A DNA stretch of 64,000 bases from Nitrosomonas stercoris (GTDB lineage Bacteria; Pseudomonadota; Gammaproteobacteria; Burkholderiales; Nitrosomonadaceae), in assembly GCA_006742785.1 (NCBI GenBank), contig AP019755.1, positions 1,302,001-1,366,000 of the forward strand, read 5' to 3'. A program made the translations under genes and the position numbers. Under the pieces are notes generated by a model. It saw only the letters and a program-made list of their open reading frames with translations, was not told the DNA's origin and did no database searches. Shown in pieces: positions 39,370 to 50,829 of the stretch (its first letter is position 1; each line of letters begins with the position of its first letter).

Positions 39370-39416
39370 ATCGTATCTTTATTTGATATAACAAAGTTCA
39401 AAATTAGAGGAAGTAA

Positions 39417-40064
39417 ATGAAATTAGGACTCATCGGTAGAAAAGTTGGAATGACAAGGGTTTTTACCGAATCGGGGGATAGCATACCTGTCACCATTCTT
39501 GATGTATCAATGAATCGTGTGGTTCAAGTTAAGACAATTGAGAAAGATGGATATTCGGCTTGTCAAGTAACGCAGGGATATCGACGCAAAAATAGAATAA
39601 CAAAGGCGTTGTCGGGGCATTTTGCACGAGCTGGTGTAGAGGCAGGAAGTATAATAAAAGAATTCAGAATAGAACAGGAAAGTGCTGATATAAAATCAGG
39701 TGATGAGATAAAGGCCGATATATTTCAAGTGGGTTCAAAAGTTGACGTTGGCGGCGTGTCTATAGGTAAAGGTTATGCCGGTACAATTAAACGTCATAAT
39801 TTTGCTGCGAGCAGAGCAAGCCATGGAAATTCATTGTCTCATAGAGCACCAGGATCTATTGGTATGGCGCAAGATCCTGGGCGTGTTTTTCCAGGTAAAA
39901 AAATGTCAGGACAATTAGGGAATGTAAAGAGAACAGTTCAAAATATTGAAATTGTACGTATTGATGTTGATCGTAGTTTAATTTATCTGAAGGGATCGGT
40001 GCCAGGTTCGAAAGGTAATCAAATCTTTATACGGTCAAGCGTAAAGCATATAGACAAGCAATAA
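39417..40064 (+). CDS. rplC: 50S ribosomal protein L3
   Basis: The 215-residue protein is an early 23S rRNA binder near the peptidyl-transferase centre. It starts [13 protein letters not shown]. The loop [10 protein letters not shown] contains the Gln that PrmB methylates in E. coli; a prmB gene is at 61133-62059 in this window. Good AGAGGAAG ribosome-binding site. Confidence 0.98.
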   Translation: MKLGLIGRKVGMTRVFTESGDSIPVTILDVSMNRVVQVKTIEKDGYSACQVTQGYRRKNRITKALSGHFARAGVEAGSIIKEFRIEQESADIKSGDEIKADIFQVGSKVDVGGVSIGKGYAGTIKRHNFAASRASHGNSLSHRAPGSIGMAQDPGRVFPGKKMSGQLGNVKRTVQNIEIVRIDVDRSLIYLKGSVPGSKGNQIFIRSSVKHIDKQ

Positions 40065-40080
40065 TCAAAAGTATAAATAA

Positions 40081-40701
40081 ATGACTAAAATTATTTGTAG
40101 AAGTGAGGACGGGCGTGTGGAAGATATGGAAGTATCTGATGCCGTTTTTGATAGATCATATAATGAGGCGGTAGTCCATCAATTGATCACTTCTTATTTA
40201 TCGAATGCTAGAAGTGTCACGCGTGCGCAAAAGGGACGTTCCGAAGTTGTTGGTTCTTCACGTAAATTATGGAGGCAAAAAGGAACTGGGCGAGCAAGAG
40301 TAGGAGCGGCTTCAAATCCATTATGGAAAGGAGGCGGAAGAATATTTCCGAATAAGCCGACGGAAAATTACCATAAAAAGATTAATCGTAAGATGTATCG
40401 CGTGGGTATAAGTATCATATTTTCTCAGTTACTGAGAAATAATAGATTAATTGTGATAGATAATCTTCAGCTTGAAACAGAGAAGACGAAGAGGTTTGTA
40501 GAGAAGTTAAGAAAATTCAATCTTGAAAATGCAGTAATCATTACGAATGAAATTGATAAGAACCTATATTTAGCATCTAGAAACGTACCTGATATTAAAG
40601 TGATTGAGCTTAATTCAATCAATCCTGCGAGTTTGTTATCTTATGATAATGTTGTGGTTACTCGTGAGGTAATAAACAAAATTGAAAGTGTATTGCAATG
40701 A
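40081..40701 (+). CDS. rplD: 50S ribosomal protein L4
   Basis: The 206-residue protein lines the exit tunnel; the extended loop is KLWRQKGTGRARVGAASNPLWKGGG. In E. coli L4 represses its own S10 operon through the leader; a leader of that kind is not recognisable here. Overlaps rplW by 4 bp. AT-rich with many AGA and ATA codons. Confidence 0.97.
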   Translation: MTKIICRSEDGRVEDMEVSDAVFDRSYNEAVVHQLITSYLSNARSVTRAQKGRSEVVGSSRKLWRQKGTGRARVGAASNPLWKGGGRIFPNKPTENYHKKINRKMYRVGISIIFSQLLRNNRLIVIDNLQLETEKTKRFVEKLRKFNLENAVIITNEIDKNLYLASRNVPDIKVIELNSINPASLLSYDNVVVTREVINKIESVLQ

Positions 40702-41033
40702 AAATAGCTAAAATAAATGATGAAAGAATTATGGAGATAATATTAGCTCCACAAATTTCAGAAAAAGCAACTTTTCTAGCTGAAAAAGCTAACCAAATAG
40801 TATTTTATGTTGCACGAGATGCTAGCAAAAGTGAAATAAAAATAGCAGTCGAACAAATCTGGAAATCACAAGATGTAAAAGTAAAAAATGTGCAGACAAT
40901 TAATGTAAAAGGAAAGAAAAAAAGATTTGGTCGATATGAAGGGAAAAAATCAGATTGGAAAAAAGCATTCGTGAGTCTTGCAGATGGGCGTGAGATAGAT
41001 TTTACTAATGTAAGATTGTTTGAGGATAAATAA
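40698..41033 (+). CDS. rplW: 50S ribosomal protein L23
   Basis: The 111-residue protein sits at the tunnel exit and docks SRP and trigger factor. [21 protein letters not shown] and [14 protein letters not shown] are typical. It is about ten residues longer than usual, with a C-terminal [14 protein letters not shown] overlap with rplD and one-base overlap with rplB show tight coupling. Confidence 0.96.
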   Translation: MKIAKINDERIMEIILAPQISEKATFLAEKANQIVFYVARDASKSEIKIAVEQIWKSQDVKVKNVQTINVKGKKKRFGRYEGKKSDWKKAFVSLADGREIDFTNVRLFEDK

Positions 41034-41866
41034 TGACATTAAGAAAATCAAAACCCACCTCTCCAGGGCAAAGGGCCATAGTTAAATCTGTTAATAAATT
41101 TCTTTATAAAGGTACGCCATATTCAAATTTATTAGAAAAGAAGAATAAAAAAGCTGGCAGAAATAATGCAGGGAGAATTACTGTACGACATAGGGGAGGA
41201 GGGCACAAGCACCATTATCGTATTGTCGATTTTTGTAGGAACAAAGATAATATTGCTGCTAAAGTGGAGCGTATAGAATATGATCCGAATAGGAGTGCGT
41301 ATCTAGCATTACTTTGCTATGCGGATGGTGAAAGAAGATACGTTATCGCAGCAAAAGACATTAAAACTGGTTCACATGTATTCAATGGTCCAAGTTCCCC
41401 GGTTAAAATTGGAAATACATTACCTATTCGTAATATTCCGGTTGGAAGTACAATTCACTGTATTGAATTGAAACCAGGTAAAGGTGCTCAACTTGTTCGG
41501 TCGGCTGGTGCATCAGCACAACTTATGGCTCGCGAAGGCGATTATTCTCAAATTAGATTGCGTTCAGGTGAAATAAGAAAGATACATGTGGATTGTAGAG
41601 CAACGATTGGAGAAGTTAGTAACGCGGAACATAATTTGCAATCAATAGGTAAAGCCGGAGCTATAAGATGGAGAGGGATTCGCCCGACAACACGAGGCGT
41701 GGCAATGAACCCAATTGATCATCCACATGGTGGTGGCGAAGGTAAAACGGCTGCAGGGAGGCATCCTGTAAGTCCGTGGGGTAATCCGACAAAAGGGTTT
41801 CGTACAAGAAGAAATAAGAGAACTGCTAGTATGATTATAAGAAGCAGATATTCTAAGAAAGGATAA
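41033..41866 (+). CDS. rplB: 50S ribosomal protein L2
   Basis: The 277-residue protein is needed for subunit joining and peptidyl transfer. [17 protein letters not shown] and [20 protein letters not shown] carry the conserved His. Full length. Confidence 0.98.
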   Translation: MTLRKSKPTSPGQRAIVKSVNKFLYKGTPYSNLLEKKNKKAGRNNAGRITVRHRGGGHKHHYRIVDFCRNKDNIAAKVERIEYDPNRSAYLALLCYADGERRYVIAAKDIKTGSHVFNGPSSPVKIGNTLPIRNIPVGSTIHCIELKPGKGAQLVRSAGASAQLMAREGDYSQIRLRSGEIRKIHVDCRATIGEVSNAEHNLQSIGKAGAIRWRGIRPTTRGVAMNPIDHPHGGGEGKTAAGRHPVSPWGNPTKGFRTRRNKRTASMIIRSRYSKKG

Positions 41867-41872
41867 TTAGCC

Positions 41873-42157
41873 ATGAGTCGATCGATAACAAAAGGGCCTT
41901 TCGTTGATTTGCATTTAATTAATAAAATCACAAATGCTCGTACAAATAACGATAAGAGGCCTATTAAAACTTGGTCGAGAAGATCGACCATTCTTCCAAA
42001 TTTTATTGGGTTAACTATTTCTGTACATAATGGTAGGGCGCATGTGCCTATCTTTATAACGGAAAATATGGTCGGACATAAACTGGGAGAATTTGCTCAT
42101 ACCAGGACTTTTAAAGGGCATGCTGGGGATAAGAAAACAGCAGGGGCCAAGCGATAG
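41873..42157 (+). CDS. rpsS: 30S ribosomal protein S19
   Basis: The 94-residue protein in the 30S head contacts S13 and A-site t[17 protein letters not shown] and [18 protein letters not shown] match the family. Follows rplB after 6 bp and precedes rplV after 2 bp. Confidence 0.98.
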   Translation: MSRSITKGPFVDLHLINKITNARTNNDKRPIKTWSRRSTILPNFIGLTISVHNGRAHVPIFITENMVGHKLGEFAHTRTFKGHAGDKKTAGAKR

Positions 42158-42159
42158 GA

Positions 42160-42498
42160 TTGAATATGGAAACATCGGCAACACTACGAGGTGTCAGATT
42201 ATCTGCTCAAAAGGGGCGTTTGATAGTAGATCAGATAAGAGGTTTGCGTGTTGAGCAAGCTATCAAGATTTTAAGGTTTAGCCCCAAAAAGGGGGCTGCA
42301 ATTGTATTGAAATTGCTCGAATCAGTAGTTGCAAATGCTGAGCACAATGATGGTGCTGATATTGATGAATTAAAAATAAATAAAATTTTTATAGGTCAGG
42401 GGACCTCATTGAAACGTATGCGGCCAAGAGCGAAAGGAAGAGGGAATCGTATTTCAAAACCGACCTGCAATATTTTTGTAACTGTTGGTGATAGATAG
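42160..42498 (+). CDS. rplV: 50S ribosomal protein L22
   Basis: The 112-residue protein lines the exit tunnel with its beta-hairpin ([20 protein letters not shown]). The core [17 protein letters not shown] is typical. The start at 42160 is TTG; ATG at 42166 (METSATLRG) is the likelier one, giving 110 residues. Confidence 0.96.
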   Translation: MNMETSATLRGVRLSAQKGRLIVDQIRGLRVEQAIKILRFSPKKGAAIVLKLLESVVANAEHNDGADIDELKINKIFIGQGTSLKRMRPRAKGRGNRISKPTCNIFVTVGDR

Positions 42499-42539
42499 AA
42501 ATTAATTATTAAATTGATATGAAAAAAGGTAAATAGTTC

Positions 42540-43190
42540 ATGGGTCAAAAAATTAATCCAACAGGATTTAGACTCTCGGTATTAAAGAATTGGTCTTCTC
42601 GCTGGTATGCTAACACAAAGAAATTTTCAACTTTCTTAAGTGAAGATATTAATGTTCGGCAGTATTTACAAAAAAAATTAGCGCATGCTTCAGTGGGAAA
42701 AGTTATTATTGAGAGGCCTTCGAAGAATGCGAAAATTACGATACATACTTCACGACCAGGAGTGGTAATTGGAAAAAAAGGTGAAGATATAGAGATTCTT
42801 CGAAAGGATGTCGAGAGACTGTTGAATGTGCCTGTGCATATCAATATAGAGGAAATTCGTAAACCTGAAATTGATGCTCAACTTATTGCAGCTAGCATTA
42901 CTCAGCAATTAGAAAAAAGAATAATGTTTAGAAGAGCGATGAAAAGAGCTATACAAAACGCAATGCGATTAGGAGCACAAGGCATTAAAATTATGAGCTC
43001 TGGTAGGTTAAATGGAATAGAAATAGCTCGAACTGAGTGGTATCGAGAAGGTAGAGTGCCACTTCATACATTAAGAGCAGATGTTGACTATGGAACATCA
43101 GAGGCAAAAACTACTTATGGCATTATAGGTGTCAAGGTATGGGTTTTTAAGGGTGAGAAATTTGATATAAAAAATTATCCACATAATTAA
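42540..43190 (+). CDS. rpsC: 30S ribosomal protein S3
   Basis: The 216-residue protein forms part of the mRNA entry site and has helicase activity with S4 and S5. It starts [12 protein letters not shown]; the KH domain has [14 protein letters not shown]. Full length, 41 bp after rplV. Confidence 0.98.
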   Translation: MGQKINPTGFRLSVLKNWSSRWYANTKKFSTFLSEDINVRQYLQKKLAHASVGKVIIERPSKNAKITIHTSRPGVVIGKKGEDIEILRKDVERLLNVPVHINIEEIRKPEIDAQLIAASITQQLEKRIMFRRAMKRAIQNAMRLGAQGIKIMSSGRLNGIEIARTEWYREGRVPLHTLRADVDYGTSEAKTTYGIIGVKVWVFKGEKFDIKNYPHN

Positions 43191-43243
43191 CTAGAAACTA
43201 ATATTTATCTAATAAATATCGATTAAAATCAAGGATTTTAGTG

Positions 43244-43660
43244 ATGTTACAACCTGCTAGAACTAAATATCGTAAACAGCACAAGGGTCGTAATACGGGT
43301 ATGGCCACTAGGGGAGCTAAGGTCAGTTTTGGCGAATTTGGGCTTAAAGCAACGGGTCGCGGTAGATTGACTTCTAGGCAGATCGAGTCTGCGCGACGTG
43401 CAATGACAAGGCATATTAAGCGTGGTGGACGTATTTGGATCAGAATTTTTCCTGATAAACCTATTTCACAGAAACCTGCTGAAGTCAGGATGGGGAAAGG
43501 CAAGGGAAATCCAGAGTATTATGTTGCGGAAATTCAACCAGGGAAAGTATTGTATGAAATGGATGGTGTGGATGAAGAGCTTGCGCGCGAAGCTTTCAAA
43601 TTAGCAGCTGCAAAATTACCAATACAAACAGTATTTGTTATAAGGCATTTAGGAGGTTGA
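43244..43660 (+). CDS. rplP: 50S ribosomal protein L16
   Basis: The 138-residue protein organises the A-site side of the 50S. I start at ATG 43244 ([11 protein letters not shown]), 8 bp after AAGGA, and not at the GTG just before it. [20 protein letters not shown] and [14 protein letters not shown] are typical; the Arg in [12 protein letters not shown] is the site region hydroxylated by RoxA/YcfD in E. coli. Confidence 0.97.
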   Translation: MLQPARTKYRKQHKGRNTGMATRGAKVSFGEFGLKATGRGRLTSRQIESARRAMTRHIKRGGRIWIRIFPDKPISQKPAEVRMGKGKGNPEYYVAEIQPGKVLYEMDGVDEELAREAFKLAAAKLPIQTVFVIRHLGG

Positions 43661-43667
43661 TTATTTA

Positions 43668-43871
43668 ATGGAAGCAAAAGAATTAAGAGAAAGGGTATTG
43701 CCGGATTTGAAAAAAGAGCTTTTGTCTTTAAGGAAAATCCAATTTGGATTGAGGCTTCAGGTGAAAACTCAACAGCTTACGAATATATCCTTAATCAAAA
43801 AGACACGTAGAGATATTGCGCGCATCAAAACTATTATTCGAGAAAAAGAAAATGTCAGTAGCTTCAGATGA
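43668..43871 (+). CDS. rpmC: 50S ribosomal protein L29
   Basis: The 67-residue two-helix protein at the tunnel exit starts [10 protein letters not shown] and has [19 protein letters not shown]. It overlaps rpsQ by 20 bp, which suggests translational coupling. Confidence 0.96.
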   Translation: MEAKELRERVLPDLKKELLSLRKIQFGLRLQVKTQQLTNISLIKKTRRDIARIKTIIREKENVSSFR

Positions 43872-44112
43872 AAAAATTGGATATCTCGTAGGAGAGATTG
43901 TTAGTGATACGAGAGATAAGACGGTAACTGTAAGAATTGACAGAAAAGTTAAACATCCTCTTTATGGCAAAATCATAACTCGTTCTAAGAAATATCATGC
44001 ACATGATGAAAAAAATCAATATAAAGTAGGTGATATAGTTGCTATAAGTGAAACTCGTCCTGTTTCTAAGACTAAGTCTTGGCGAGTGGTTAAGGCTATT
44101 AAAGCGAATTGA
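43852..44112 (+). CDS. rpsQ: 30S ribosomal protein S17
   Basis: I start at ATG 43852 ([19 protein letters not shown]), inside the end of rpmC, since upstream residues in this frame do not belong to the family. The 86-residue OB-fold protein binds 16S rRNA early in assembly; [20 protein letters not shown] is conserved. Confidence 0.96.
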   Translation: MSVASDEKIGYLVGEIVSDTRDKTVTVRIDRKVKHPLYGKIITRSKKYHAHDEKNQYKVGDIVAISETRPVSKTKSWRVVKAIKAN

Positions 44113-44172
44113 TGAATGAAAGATAAGCTGCTGTGTATTGTTCTACATGAATTAAATTAATAGGAAATAAAA

Positions 44173-44541
44173 ATGATTCAAATGCAATCTTTATTAAATG
44201 TAGCCGATAACACAGGGGCTCGATCTGTGATGTGCATTAAAGTATTGGGTGGTTCTAAGCGAAGATTTGCTGGGATAGGCGATATTATTAAAATTGCTGT
44301 AAAAGATGCTGCTCCACGTGGTCGAGTTAAAAAAGGTGAAATATATAACGCAGTGATTGTGCGAACTGCAAAAGGTGTGCGTAGATCAGACGGTTCATTG
44401 ATAAAATTTGATTCAAACGCAGCGGTGATTCTAAATAATAAATTGGAACCAATGGGAACCAGGATTTTTGGTCCAGTGACACGAGAACTTCGCACAGCAA
44501 AATTCATGAAAATAGTATCTTTGGCTCCTGAAGTAATATAG
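44173..44541 (+). CDS. rplN: 50S ribosomal protein L14
   Basis: The 122-residue protein is at the subunit interface. [20 protein letters not shown] and [16 protein letters not shown] are highly conserved. First gene of the spc block, 60 bp after rpsQ. Confidence 0.98.
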   Translation: MIQMQSLLNVADNTGARSVMCIKVLGGSKRRFAGIGDIIKIAVKDAAPRGRVKKGEIYNAVIVRTAKGVRRSDGSLIKFDSNAAVILNNKLEPMGTRIFGPVTRELRTAKFMKIVSLAPEVI

Positions 44542-44561
44542 CTAAGTAAAAAATAATAGTT

Positions 44562-44879
44562 ATGAGAAAAATTAGAAAAGGTGATGATGTAATTGTATTA
44601 TCTGGCAAGGATAAGGGTAAGCGCTCATCCGTAATTGGATTTGAGTGTTTAGAGAGGGTGCTTGTTAGGGATATTAATAAAGTGAAATCTCATGTTAAGC
44701 CTAATCCTGGCAAAGATGTAGTTGGGGGAATTATTGAAGAGGAAAAGTCAATTCATATTTCCAATGTTGCCATCTTTAATTCTAATACCAATAAGGCGGA
44801 TAGAGTTGGTTTTAAGTTAGATGAACAGGGTAATAAAGTTCGATATTTTAAATCTGATAACTCTTTAATAGATTTGTAA
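44562..44879 (+). CDS. rplX: 50S ribosomal protein L24
   Basis: The 105-residue assembly initiator has a KOW motif ([21 protein letters not shown]) and [20 protein letters not shown]. Full length; 13 bp before the rplE start. Confidence 0.97.
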   Translation: MRKIRKGDDVIVLSGKDKGKRSSVIGFECLERVLVRDINKVKSHVKPNPGKDVVGGIIEEEKSIHISNVAIFNSNTNKADRVGFKLDEQGNKVRYFKSDNSLIDL

Positions 44880-44892
44880 GGTGAAAGATAAG

Positions 44893-45432
44893 ATGGCTCG
44901 GCTATTTGATTATTACAAGCAAACAATCGTAAAAGAATTAATAGGGCAGTTTAACTATAAAACTGTGATGCAAGTACCCAAGATAGAGAAAATAACACTT
45001 AATATGGGAGTGGGAGAGGCATCGACAGACAAAAAAATTATTGAGAGTGCTATAAGTGATTTGGAAAAAATTACTGCCCAAAAACCAGTTATAACGAAAG
45101 CAAGAAAATCCATTGCAACCTTTAAAATCAGGCAGGGATATCCAGTAGGATGTATGGTAACTCTACGTGGAGTAAAAATGTATGAGTTTTTAGATCGACT
45201 AGTGAATATTGCTATTCCCAGGATCCGTGACTTTAGAGGAATAGGTGGAAAGTGTTTTGATGGACGCGGTAATTTAAATATAGGAATTAAAGAGCAAATT
45301 ATTTTTCCAGAAATAGATTATGATAAAATAGATAGTTTGCGCGGTTTAAATATTACGGTGGTTACAACAGCAAAAACTGATACTGAAGCTAAGGCACTGC
45401 TTTCCGCTTTTAAATTTCCATTTAAAAATTAA
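44893..45432 (+). CDS. rplE: 50S ribosomal protein L5
   Basis: The 179-residue protein binds 5S rRNA. I start at ATG 44893 ([10 protein letters not shown]), with AAGGTG 8 bp upstream serving as ribosome-binding site, and not at the GTG inside that site. [16 protein letters not shown] and RDFRGI are conserved. Confidence 0.97.
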   Translation: MARLFDYYKQTIVKELIGQFNYKTVMQVPKIEKITLNMGVGEASTDKKIIESAISDLEKITAQKPVITKARKSIATFKIRQGYPVGCMVTLRGVKMYEFLDRLVNIAIPRIRDFRGIGGKCFDGRGNLNIGIKEQIIFPEIDYDKIDSLRGLNITVVTTAKTDTEAKALLSAFKFPFKN

Positions 45433-45441
45433 GAGAATGAT

Positions 45442-45747
45442 GTGGCTAAGAAATCAATTGTAAATCGTAATAAAAAAAGAATTAAGCTGGTGGGTAAATA
45501 TGCAGCACGTCGTCTAGAGCTAATTAATATTATTAAAGATTCGTCAGCTGATTTTGAGGAAAAATTAGAAGCGCGTAATAATTTGCAAAAACTACCTCGA
45601 GATTCCAGTCCTGTTAGAATAAGACAGCGATGTATTTTGACGGGAAGAGGTAGAGGTGTTTATAAAAAATTTGGTTTGGGTAGAATTAAATTTCGTGAAA
45701 TAGCCATGCGTGGCGAAATTCCAGGTGTGATTAAAGCTAGTTGGTAA
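45442..45747 (+). CDS. rpsN: 30S ribosomal protein S14 (zinc-free form)
   Basis: The 101-residue long form starts at GTG and lacks the zinc-binding CxxC pairs. Conserved end [20 protein letters not shown] and KASW. Confidence 0.97.
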   Translation: MAKKSIVNRNKKRIKLVGKYAARRLELINIIKDSSADFEEKLEARNNLQKLPRDSSPVRIRQRCILTGRGRGVYKKFGLGRIKFREIAMRGEIPGVIKASW

Positions 45748-45781
45748 AAAAATCAAATACTAAGAGCGGTGGTATAAGTAT

Positions 45782-46177
45782 ATGTGTATGACGGATCCGG
45801 TGGCAGATATGTTGACGCGTATAAGAAATGCGCAATTGGCTGAGAAGAAAGAGGTTAAATTTCCAGCGTCAAATCTGAAGAAAGCTATTTTGAAAATTGT
45901 AAAAGATGAAGGATATGTCAATGATTTTCAAGAGAAAATAGTTGATGGAAAATTATTTTTGAATGTTCATTTGAAGTATTTTAATGGTGAACCTGTAATA
46001 AATACGATTACTAGAATAAGTAAACCTGGGTTGAGAAAATATGTGTCGCGAAATAATTTACCAAGAGTAATGAATGGATTGGGAATCGCGATAATGTCAA
46101 CATCAAAAGGTGTGATGACTGAACGATCAGCTGATTTATGTGGGGTTGGTGGTGAGCTATTGTGTGTTATTTCGTAA
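45782..46177 (+). CDS. rpsH: 30S ribosomal protein S8
   Basis: The 131-residue protein binds the centre of 16S rRNA and in E. coli represses the spc operon. It starts MCMTDPVADMLTRIRNAQ and ends MTERSADLCGVGGELLCVIS. Full length. Confidence 0.97.
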   Translation: MCMTDPVADMLTRIRNAQLAEKKEVKFPASNLKKAILKIVKDEGYVNDFQEKIVDGKLFLNVHLKYFNGEPVINTITRISKPGLRKYVSRNNLPRVMNGLGIAIMSTSKGVMTERSADLCGVGGELLCVIS

Positions 46178-46189
46178 GGTGGTTTTGTA

Positions 46190-46729
46190 ATGTCTAATAT
46201 TATGGTGTCGAAATCAATCGAAATACCTCAGTTAGTCGAAGTCGAGTTGACAGAGTTAGGATTGACGGTTAGGGGGCCCTTGGGAGTTTTGTTTCAGCCA
46301 ATCGATATTAACAGTATTAAAGTCGCAATTAATTCTGCTGACTTGGTAATTCAAGCTAAGAATGCCTCTAGACAAGCAAGAGCCATGGTGGGAACATTTA
46401 AAACTTTGATATCAAATATGGTTGTGGGAGTGACAAAGGGGTTTGAAAAAAAACTACTTGTCGTTGGGGTGGGATATAGAGTTCAAGTGTCGGGCGATAC
46501 TCTAAACTTGAATCTTGGTTTTTCACATCCAATTTCTTACTCTATTCCTGAAAACATTCAAGTTGAAACACCCAGTCAAACTGAAATATTGATTAAAGGA
46601 ATTGATAAGCAAAAAGTAGGGCAAGCTGCGGCTGAAGTAAGGGCATATCGGAGCCCAGAGCCTTATAAAGGCAAGGGGATTCGATATGCGGATGAGAAGG
46701 TCGTCATCAAAGAAACTAAGAAGAAATAA
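46190..46729 (+). CDS. rplF: 50S ribosomal protein L6
   Basis: The 179-residue two-domain protein lies near the factor-binding site. GVTKGFEKKLLVVGVGYRVQ and RSPEPYKGKGIRYADEKVV are conserved. 12 bp after rpsH. Confidence 0.97.
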   Translation: MSNIMVSKSIEIPQLVEVELTELGLTVRGPLGVLFQPIDINSIKVAINSADLVIQAKNASRQARAMVGTFKTLISNMVVGVTKGFEKKLLVVGVGYRVQVSGDTLNLNLGFSHPISYSIPENIQVETPSQTEILIKGIDKQKVGQAAAEVRAYRSPEPYKGKGIRYADEKVVIKETKKK

Positions 46730-46741
46730 TTAGGGGAAAAG

Positions 46742-47101
46742 GTGCGAAATACTGTAAAGAGTGCACGTTTGAGACGAGCTAAAGCAACTAGAATTAAGAT
46801 AAGTAATTCTAGCCGGTATAGATTGCTGATTCATAGAAGCAACAAACATATTTATGCTCAGGTTTTGGACCCCTCGTCTAAAACTGTGATTGTTAGTGCT
46901 TCCACTGCTGAAGCTGAGATAAAAAAACAGTACCCAAATGGGGGGTCGATTGAGGCTGCAAAATATATTGGTAAATTGATAGCTGAAAAATCACTCAAAT
47001 CTAAAATTGATGAGGTTGCATTTGATCGATCTGGATTTAAGTATCATGGAAGAATAAAGGCTCTGGCTGAAGCGGCTAGATCTCAAGGTATAAAGTTTTA
47101 A
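46742..47101 (+). CDS. rplR: 50S ribosomal protein L18
   Basis: The 119-residue 5S rRNA binder starts at GTG. LLIHRSNKHIYAQVLDP and AFDRSGFKYHGRIKALAEAA are typical. Confidence 0.97.
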   Translation: MRNTVKSARLRRAKATRIKISNSSRYRLLIHRSNKHIYAQVLDPSSKTVIVSASTAEAEIKKQYPNGGSIEAAKYIGKLIAEKSLKSKIDEVAFDRSGFKYHGRIKALAEAARSQGIKF

Positions 47102-47113
47102 AAGGATATTCAA

Positions 47114-47647
47114 GTGGCCAGAACAACTAAATCAACAGGCGCAAAAAATCAAAATGATATGAAGGTTGATGGATTGAAAGAAAAAATGATATCTGTCAAT
47201 CGTGTCACCAAAGTAGTGAAAGGCGGTAGAATACTTGGCTTTGCTGCGTTGACCGTGGTTGGTGATGGCAAGGGTGGTATTGGAATGGGAAAAGGAAAAT
47301 CTAAAGAAGTACCTTTGGCAGTTCAAAAAGCAATGGACGAGGCCAGACGTAAAATGGTTAAGATTAATCTCATTAATGGCACTCTTCATCATTCAGTTGT
47401 TGGTCGTCATGGTGCGGCTAAGGTTTATATGCAACCGGCATCAGAAGGAACAGGTATTATCGCAGGCGGTCCTATGCGTGCTGTTTTTGAGGTAATGGGT
47501 GTGAATGATATTTTGGCTAAGTGTTTAGGATCTACAAATCCTTACAACATTGTTAGGGCTACATTGAATGGCTTAGAGAAAATGCAAACTCCCGCAATGA
47601 TTGCTGCAAAGAGAGGCAAGAGTATAGAAGAGATTACTGGGGCCTAA
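47114..47647 (+). CDS. rpsE: 30S ribosomal protein S5
   Basis: The 177-residue protein aids decoding accuracy and mRNA entry. It starts at [23 protein letters not shown] and [14 protein letters not shown] are conserved. Confidence 0.97.
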   Translation: MARTTKSTGAKNQNDMKVDGLKEKMISVNRVTKVVKGGRILGFAALTVVGDGKGGIGMGKGKSKEVPLAVQKAMDEARRKMVKINLINGTLHHSVVGRHGAAKVYMQPASEGTGIIAGGPMRAVFEVMGVNDILAKCLGSTNPYNIVRATLNGLEKMQTPAMIAAKRGKSIEEITGA

Positions 47648-47652
47648 TTCAG

Positions 47653-47844
47653 ATGACAGAAAGTAAATTGCTTTACATAACTTTAGTGAAAAGTTTAATT
47701 GGCGCAAAGAAAAATCATAAGCAAATAATAAAAAGTATGGGATTGAGGAAAATTAATCATACGATTTGTTTGCCAGACTCTTCTGTAACTAGAGGTATGA
47801 TTAATAAAACGGGATATTTGCTAAAAATAGAGGAGCAGAAGTGA
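47653..47844 (+). CDS. rpmD: 50S ribosomal protein L30
   Basis: The 63-residue small protein has [20 protein letters not shown] and [12 protein letters not shown]. Its end overlaps the rplO start by 4 bp. Confidence 0.95.
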   Translation: MTESKLLYITLVKSLIGAKKNHKQIIKSMGLRKINHTICLPDSSVTRGMINKTGYLLKIEEQK

Positions 47845-48305
47845 GGCTCAATACTATAAAACCTGGCGTGGGCTCGATTAAATCCAGAAAGAGAGTGGGG
47901 CGTGGTGTTGGTTCTGGGTTTGGAAAAACTTGTGGCAGAGGACATAAAGGTCAAAAATCACGTTCTGGTGGTTTTCATAAAATAGGTTTTGAGGGCGGAC
48001 AGATGCCGTTACAGCGTCGTTTGCCTAAACGTGGATTTAAAATTTATAGAAAGAAACAGACAAAAGAAATTAAGTTATCTAATTTGCTGTCTTGTAGCCA
48101 AAATGAATTATTTGATCCATCTGTTTTACATAAATTGAATTTTATAAAATCAATAGATGTTTTAGTGAAGATTATTGCAGATGTTGAGCACTGTGAGCGT
48201 GCTATAAAGATTAGTAATCTGGCTGTAACTCGTGGTACCAAAGCTATAATAGAACGTGCGGGTGGTCATGTTGAATTAACTGTAGAAAGTGTAAATGAGA
48301 GCTAA
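47841..48305 (+). CDS. rplO: 50S ribosomal protein L15
   Basis: The 154-residue late assembly protein starts at GTG with [20 protein letters not shown] and [13 protein letters not shown]. It overlaps secY by 11 bp. Confidence 0.97.
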   Translation: MRLNTIKPGVGSIKSRKRVGRGVGSGFGKTCGRGHKGQKSRSGGFHKIGFEGGQMPLQRRLPKRGFKIYRKKQTKEIKLSNLLSCSQNELFDPSVLHKLNFIKSIDVLVKIIADVEHCERAIKISNLAVTRGTKAIIERAGGHVELTVESVNES

Positions 48306-49617
48306 ATCAAAAGCAGCATCAACTGATAAATTTTATGATTTAAAGAAGCGATTGTGGTTTTTGTTGCTTGCATTAATCGTATACCGTATAGGTACACATG
48401 TTCCCGTTCCTGGTATTGATGCGGCTGTTTTAAAAGATCTTTTTAATTCGCAGGAAAGCGGAATCCTCGGGATGTTTAATATGTTTTCCGGAGGAGCGCT
48501 TTCGCGATTTTCTATTTTCGCACTTGGAATTATGCCGTATATTTCGGCTTCTATTATTATGCAGCTTGGAACAGCTGCTGTTCCAGCTTTAGAAGCTTTA
48601 AAGAAGGAAGGTGAGTCTGGTAGGAAGAAAATAACTCAATATACCCGTTACGGTACTGTATTACTTTCAACGGCACAAAGTTATGGAATTTCTTTTGCGC
48701 TGCAATCGCAGCCAGGATTAGTGGTTTCTCCAGGCCTTCATTTTGTTTTTACGACCATTATTACATTAGTTACAGGCTCTATTTTTCTCATGTGGCTTGG
48801 TGAACAGATAACGGAACGTGGAATTGGTAACGGAATTTCTTTGATAATTTTTGCTGGAATTGCCGCGGGTTTTCCAAGTGCCGTGGGTGGAACGCTCGAA
48901 CTAGTAAATACGGGTGCAATGCATTTTTTTACAGCATTACTTATTTTTGTTGCTGCTATTGCGGTTACTGGATTTGTTGTTTTTGTAGAGCGAGGGCAAA
49001 GAAGAGTTTTAGTTAATTATGCCAAGAGGCAGGTAGGAAAGAGGATAATGGGTGGACAAGCCTCTCATTTACCACTAAAGCTAAATATGTCAGGTGTTAT
49101 ACCCCCAATATTTGCATCGAGTCTTATTTTGTTTCCTGCTACTTTGGCCGGATGGTTTTCAGATAGTAGCTCATCAAATTGGCTTAAGGATTTCAGTAGT
49201 ACATTAGCACCCGGCCAACCTATTTATGTTACTTTATATGCGGCATTAATTATATTTTTCTGTTTTTTTTATACCGCACTCGTTTTTAATCCTAAAGAAA
49301 CAGCAGATAATTTAAAGAAAAGTGGTGCTTTCATTCCGGGAATTCGTCCTGGTGATCAAACTACAAAGTATATTGAGCGGATTATGTTAAGGCTAACCTT
49401 AATAGGTTCAATCTATGTGACACTGGTTTGTTTATTGCCTGAATTCTTGATTTTAAAATGGAATGTGCCATTTTATTTTGGGGGAACTTCGCTACTGATA
49501 ATCGTTGTGGTTACTATGGACTTTATGGCGCAAGTGCAATCTCATGTCGTGTCAGGACAGTATGAGAGTTTGCTGAAGAAAGCGAATTTTAAGACGAGTG
49601 GTAATTATTTGCGGTAA
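48295..49617 (+). CDS. secY: Protein translocase subunit SecY
   Basis: The 440-residue protein has ten membrane helices and forms the export channel with SecE and Sec[13 protein letters not shown] starts the first periplasmic part; [20 protein letters not shown] is the plug region; [14 protein letters not shown] and [10 protein letters not shown] are conserved. The start is an ATG inside the end of rplO. Confidence 0.97.
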   Translation: MRAKSKAASTDKFYDLKKRLWFLLLALIVYRIGTHVPVPGIDAAVLKDLFNSQESGILGMFNMFSGGALSRFSIFALGIMPYISASIIMQLGTAAVPALEALKKEGESGRKKITQYTRYGTVLLSTAQSYGISFALQSQPGLVVSPGLHFVFTTIITLVTGSIFLMWLGEQITERGIGNGISLIIFAGIAAGFPSAVGGTLELVNTGAMHFFTALLIFVAAIAVTGFVVFVERGQRRVLVNYAKRQVGKRIMGGQASHLPLKLNMSGVIPPIFASSLILFPATLAGWFSDSSSSNWLKDFSSTLAPGQPIYVTLYAALIIFFCFFYTALVFNPKETADNLKKSGAFIPGIRPGDQTTKYIERIMLRLTLIGSIYVTLVCLLPEFLILKWNVPFYFGGTSLLIIVVVTMDFMAQVQSHVVSGQYESLLKKANFKTSGNYLR

Positions 49618-49632
49618 TTAATCGATTATAAG

Positions 49633-49851
49633 ATGGCTAAAGAAGAAACCATTCAAATGCAAGGAGAAGTTATAGAAACTCTTCCAAATGCGATGTTTAG
49701 AATCAAATTAGAGAATGATCATGTTGTATTAGGTCATATTTCAGGAAAAATGAGAATGAATTATATCCGTATTTTACCTGGCGATAAGGTTACAGTTGAG
49801 CTAACTCCTTATGATCTAACAAGAGCACGGATAACTTTTCGCACAAAGTAG
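49633..49851 (+). CDS. infA: Translation initiation factor IF-1
   Basis: The 72-residue OB-fold protein starts [20 protein letters not shown] and ends [15 protein letters not shown]. It binds the 30S A site during initiation. 15 bp after secY. Confidence 0.97.
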   Translation: MAKEETIQMQGEVIETLPNAMFRIKLENDHVVLGHISGKMRMNYIRILPGDKVTVELTPYDLTRARITFRTK

Positions 49852-49884
49852 TGTTTATTTAATATTATTTATGATTTTATTGTT

Positions 49885-49998
49885 ATGAAAGTTCGAGCAT
49901 CTGTTAAAAGAATTTGTAGAAATTGTAAGATAATAAAACGTCATGGGGTTATTCGTGTTATTTGTTCTGATGCACGACATAAGCAACGGCAAGGTTAG
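49885..49998 (+). CDS. rpmJ: 50S ribosomal protein L36
   Basis: A short gene of 37 codons, ATG 49885 to TAG 49998, encodes [20 protein letters not shown] and ends ARHKQRQG. It has Cys11, Cys14, Cys27 and His32, the zinc-ribbon form of L36. Position between infA and rpsM is the standard one. Confidence 0.95.
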   Translation: MKVRASVKRICRNCKIIKRHGVIRVICSDARHKQRQG

Positions 49999-50025
49999 TT
50001 TATTATTTCTGATTTAGGTTAAAAA

Positions 50026-50385
50026 ATGGCACGAATAGCTGGAGTAAACTTACCAAGCAACAAACATGTTAACATTGCGTTGACTGGAATTTATGGTATT
50101 GGTAATTCAACCGCTCGTAAGATATGTATAGATTTGGATATAGCTCCCTACATAAAACTTGGGGAACTAACCGATGATAAGTTGGAAGAGCTGCGTGATA
50201 CGATTGCAAAGTTAACAATCGAAGGGGATTTGCGTAGGGAAGTATCAATGAACATCAAGAGATTAATTGATCTTGGTACTTATCGTGGATTGAGACATCG
50301 TAGAGGTTTACCCGTAAGAGGGCAGCGTACTAAAACGAATGCCAGGACAAGAAAAGGTCCTCGAAAAATTACTCGTTCTAGGTAA
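50026..50385 (+). CDS. rpsM: 30S ribosomal protein S13
   Basis: The 119-residue protein contacts P-site tRNA and the 50S bridge. [19 protein letters not shown] and [20 protein letters not shown] are conserved. First gene of the alpha block. Confidence 0.98.
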   Translation: MARIAGVNLPSNKHVNIALTGIYGIGNSTARKICIDLDIAPYIKLGELTDDKLEELRDTIAKLTIEGDLRREVSMNIKRLIDLGTYRGLRHRRGLPVRGQRTKTNARTRKGPRKITRSR

Positions 50386-50426
50386 TACATATTTACATTT
50401 AATATATTAAAGCTAAATAAACATTA

Positions 50427-50816
50427 ATGATAAAACCTCAAATAAAGAATAGAAAAAAAATTAAAAAAAATGTTGTTGAAGGGATAGCTCATATATACGC
50501 ATCTTTTAACAATACTATTGTCACAATATCTGACCGACAAGGTAATGCATTATCTTGGGCAACATCAGGAGGAGTTGGTTTTAAAGGATCCCGTAAAAGC
50601 ACACCTTTTGCAGCGCAAGTCACAGCAGAACATGCTGGAAAAGAGGCTTTAGAATACGGTGTTAAGAATTTAGAAATTAGAGTTAAAGGACCAGGACCGG
50701 GTCGTGATTCAGCGGTAAGGGCGCTGAATGCTACAGGTTTTAAAATTACGAGTATAACTGATGTGACGCCTGTGCCTCATAATGGATGTAGGCCTCCTAA
50801 AAAGCGTCGTATCTAA
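50427..50816 (+). CDS. rpsK: 30S ribosomal protein S11
   Basis: The 129-residue platform protein has [20 protein letters not shown] and ends [16 protein letters not shown]. Full length; rpsD starts 13 bp later. Confidence 0.98.
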   Translation: MIKPQIKNRKKIKKNVVEGIAHIYASFNNTIVTISDRQGNALSWATSGGVGFKGSRKSTPFAAQVTAEHAGKEALEYGVKNLEIRVKGPGPGRDSAVRALNATGFKITSITDVTPVPHNGCRPPKKRRI

Positions 50817-50829
50817 GAAGGAGAGATTT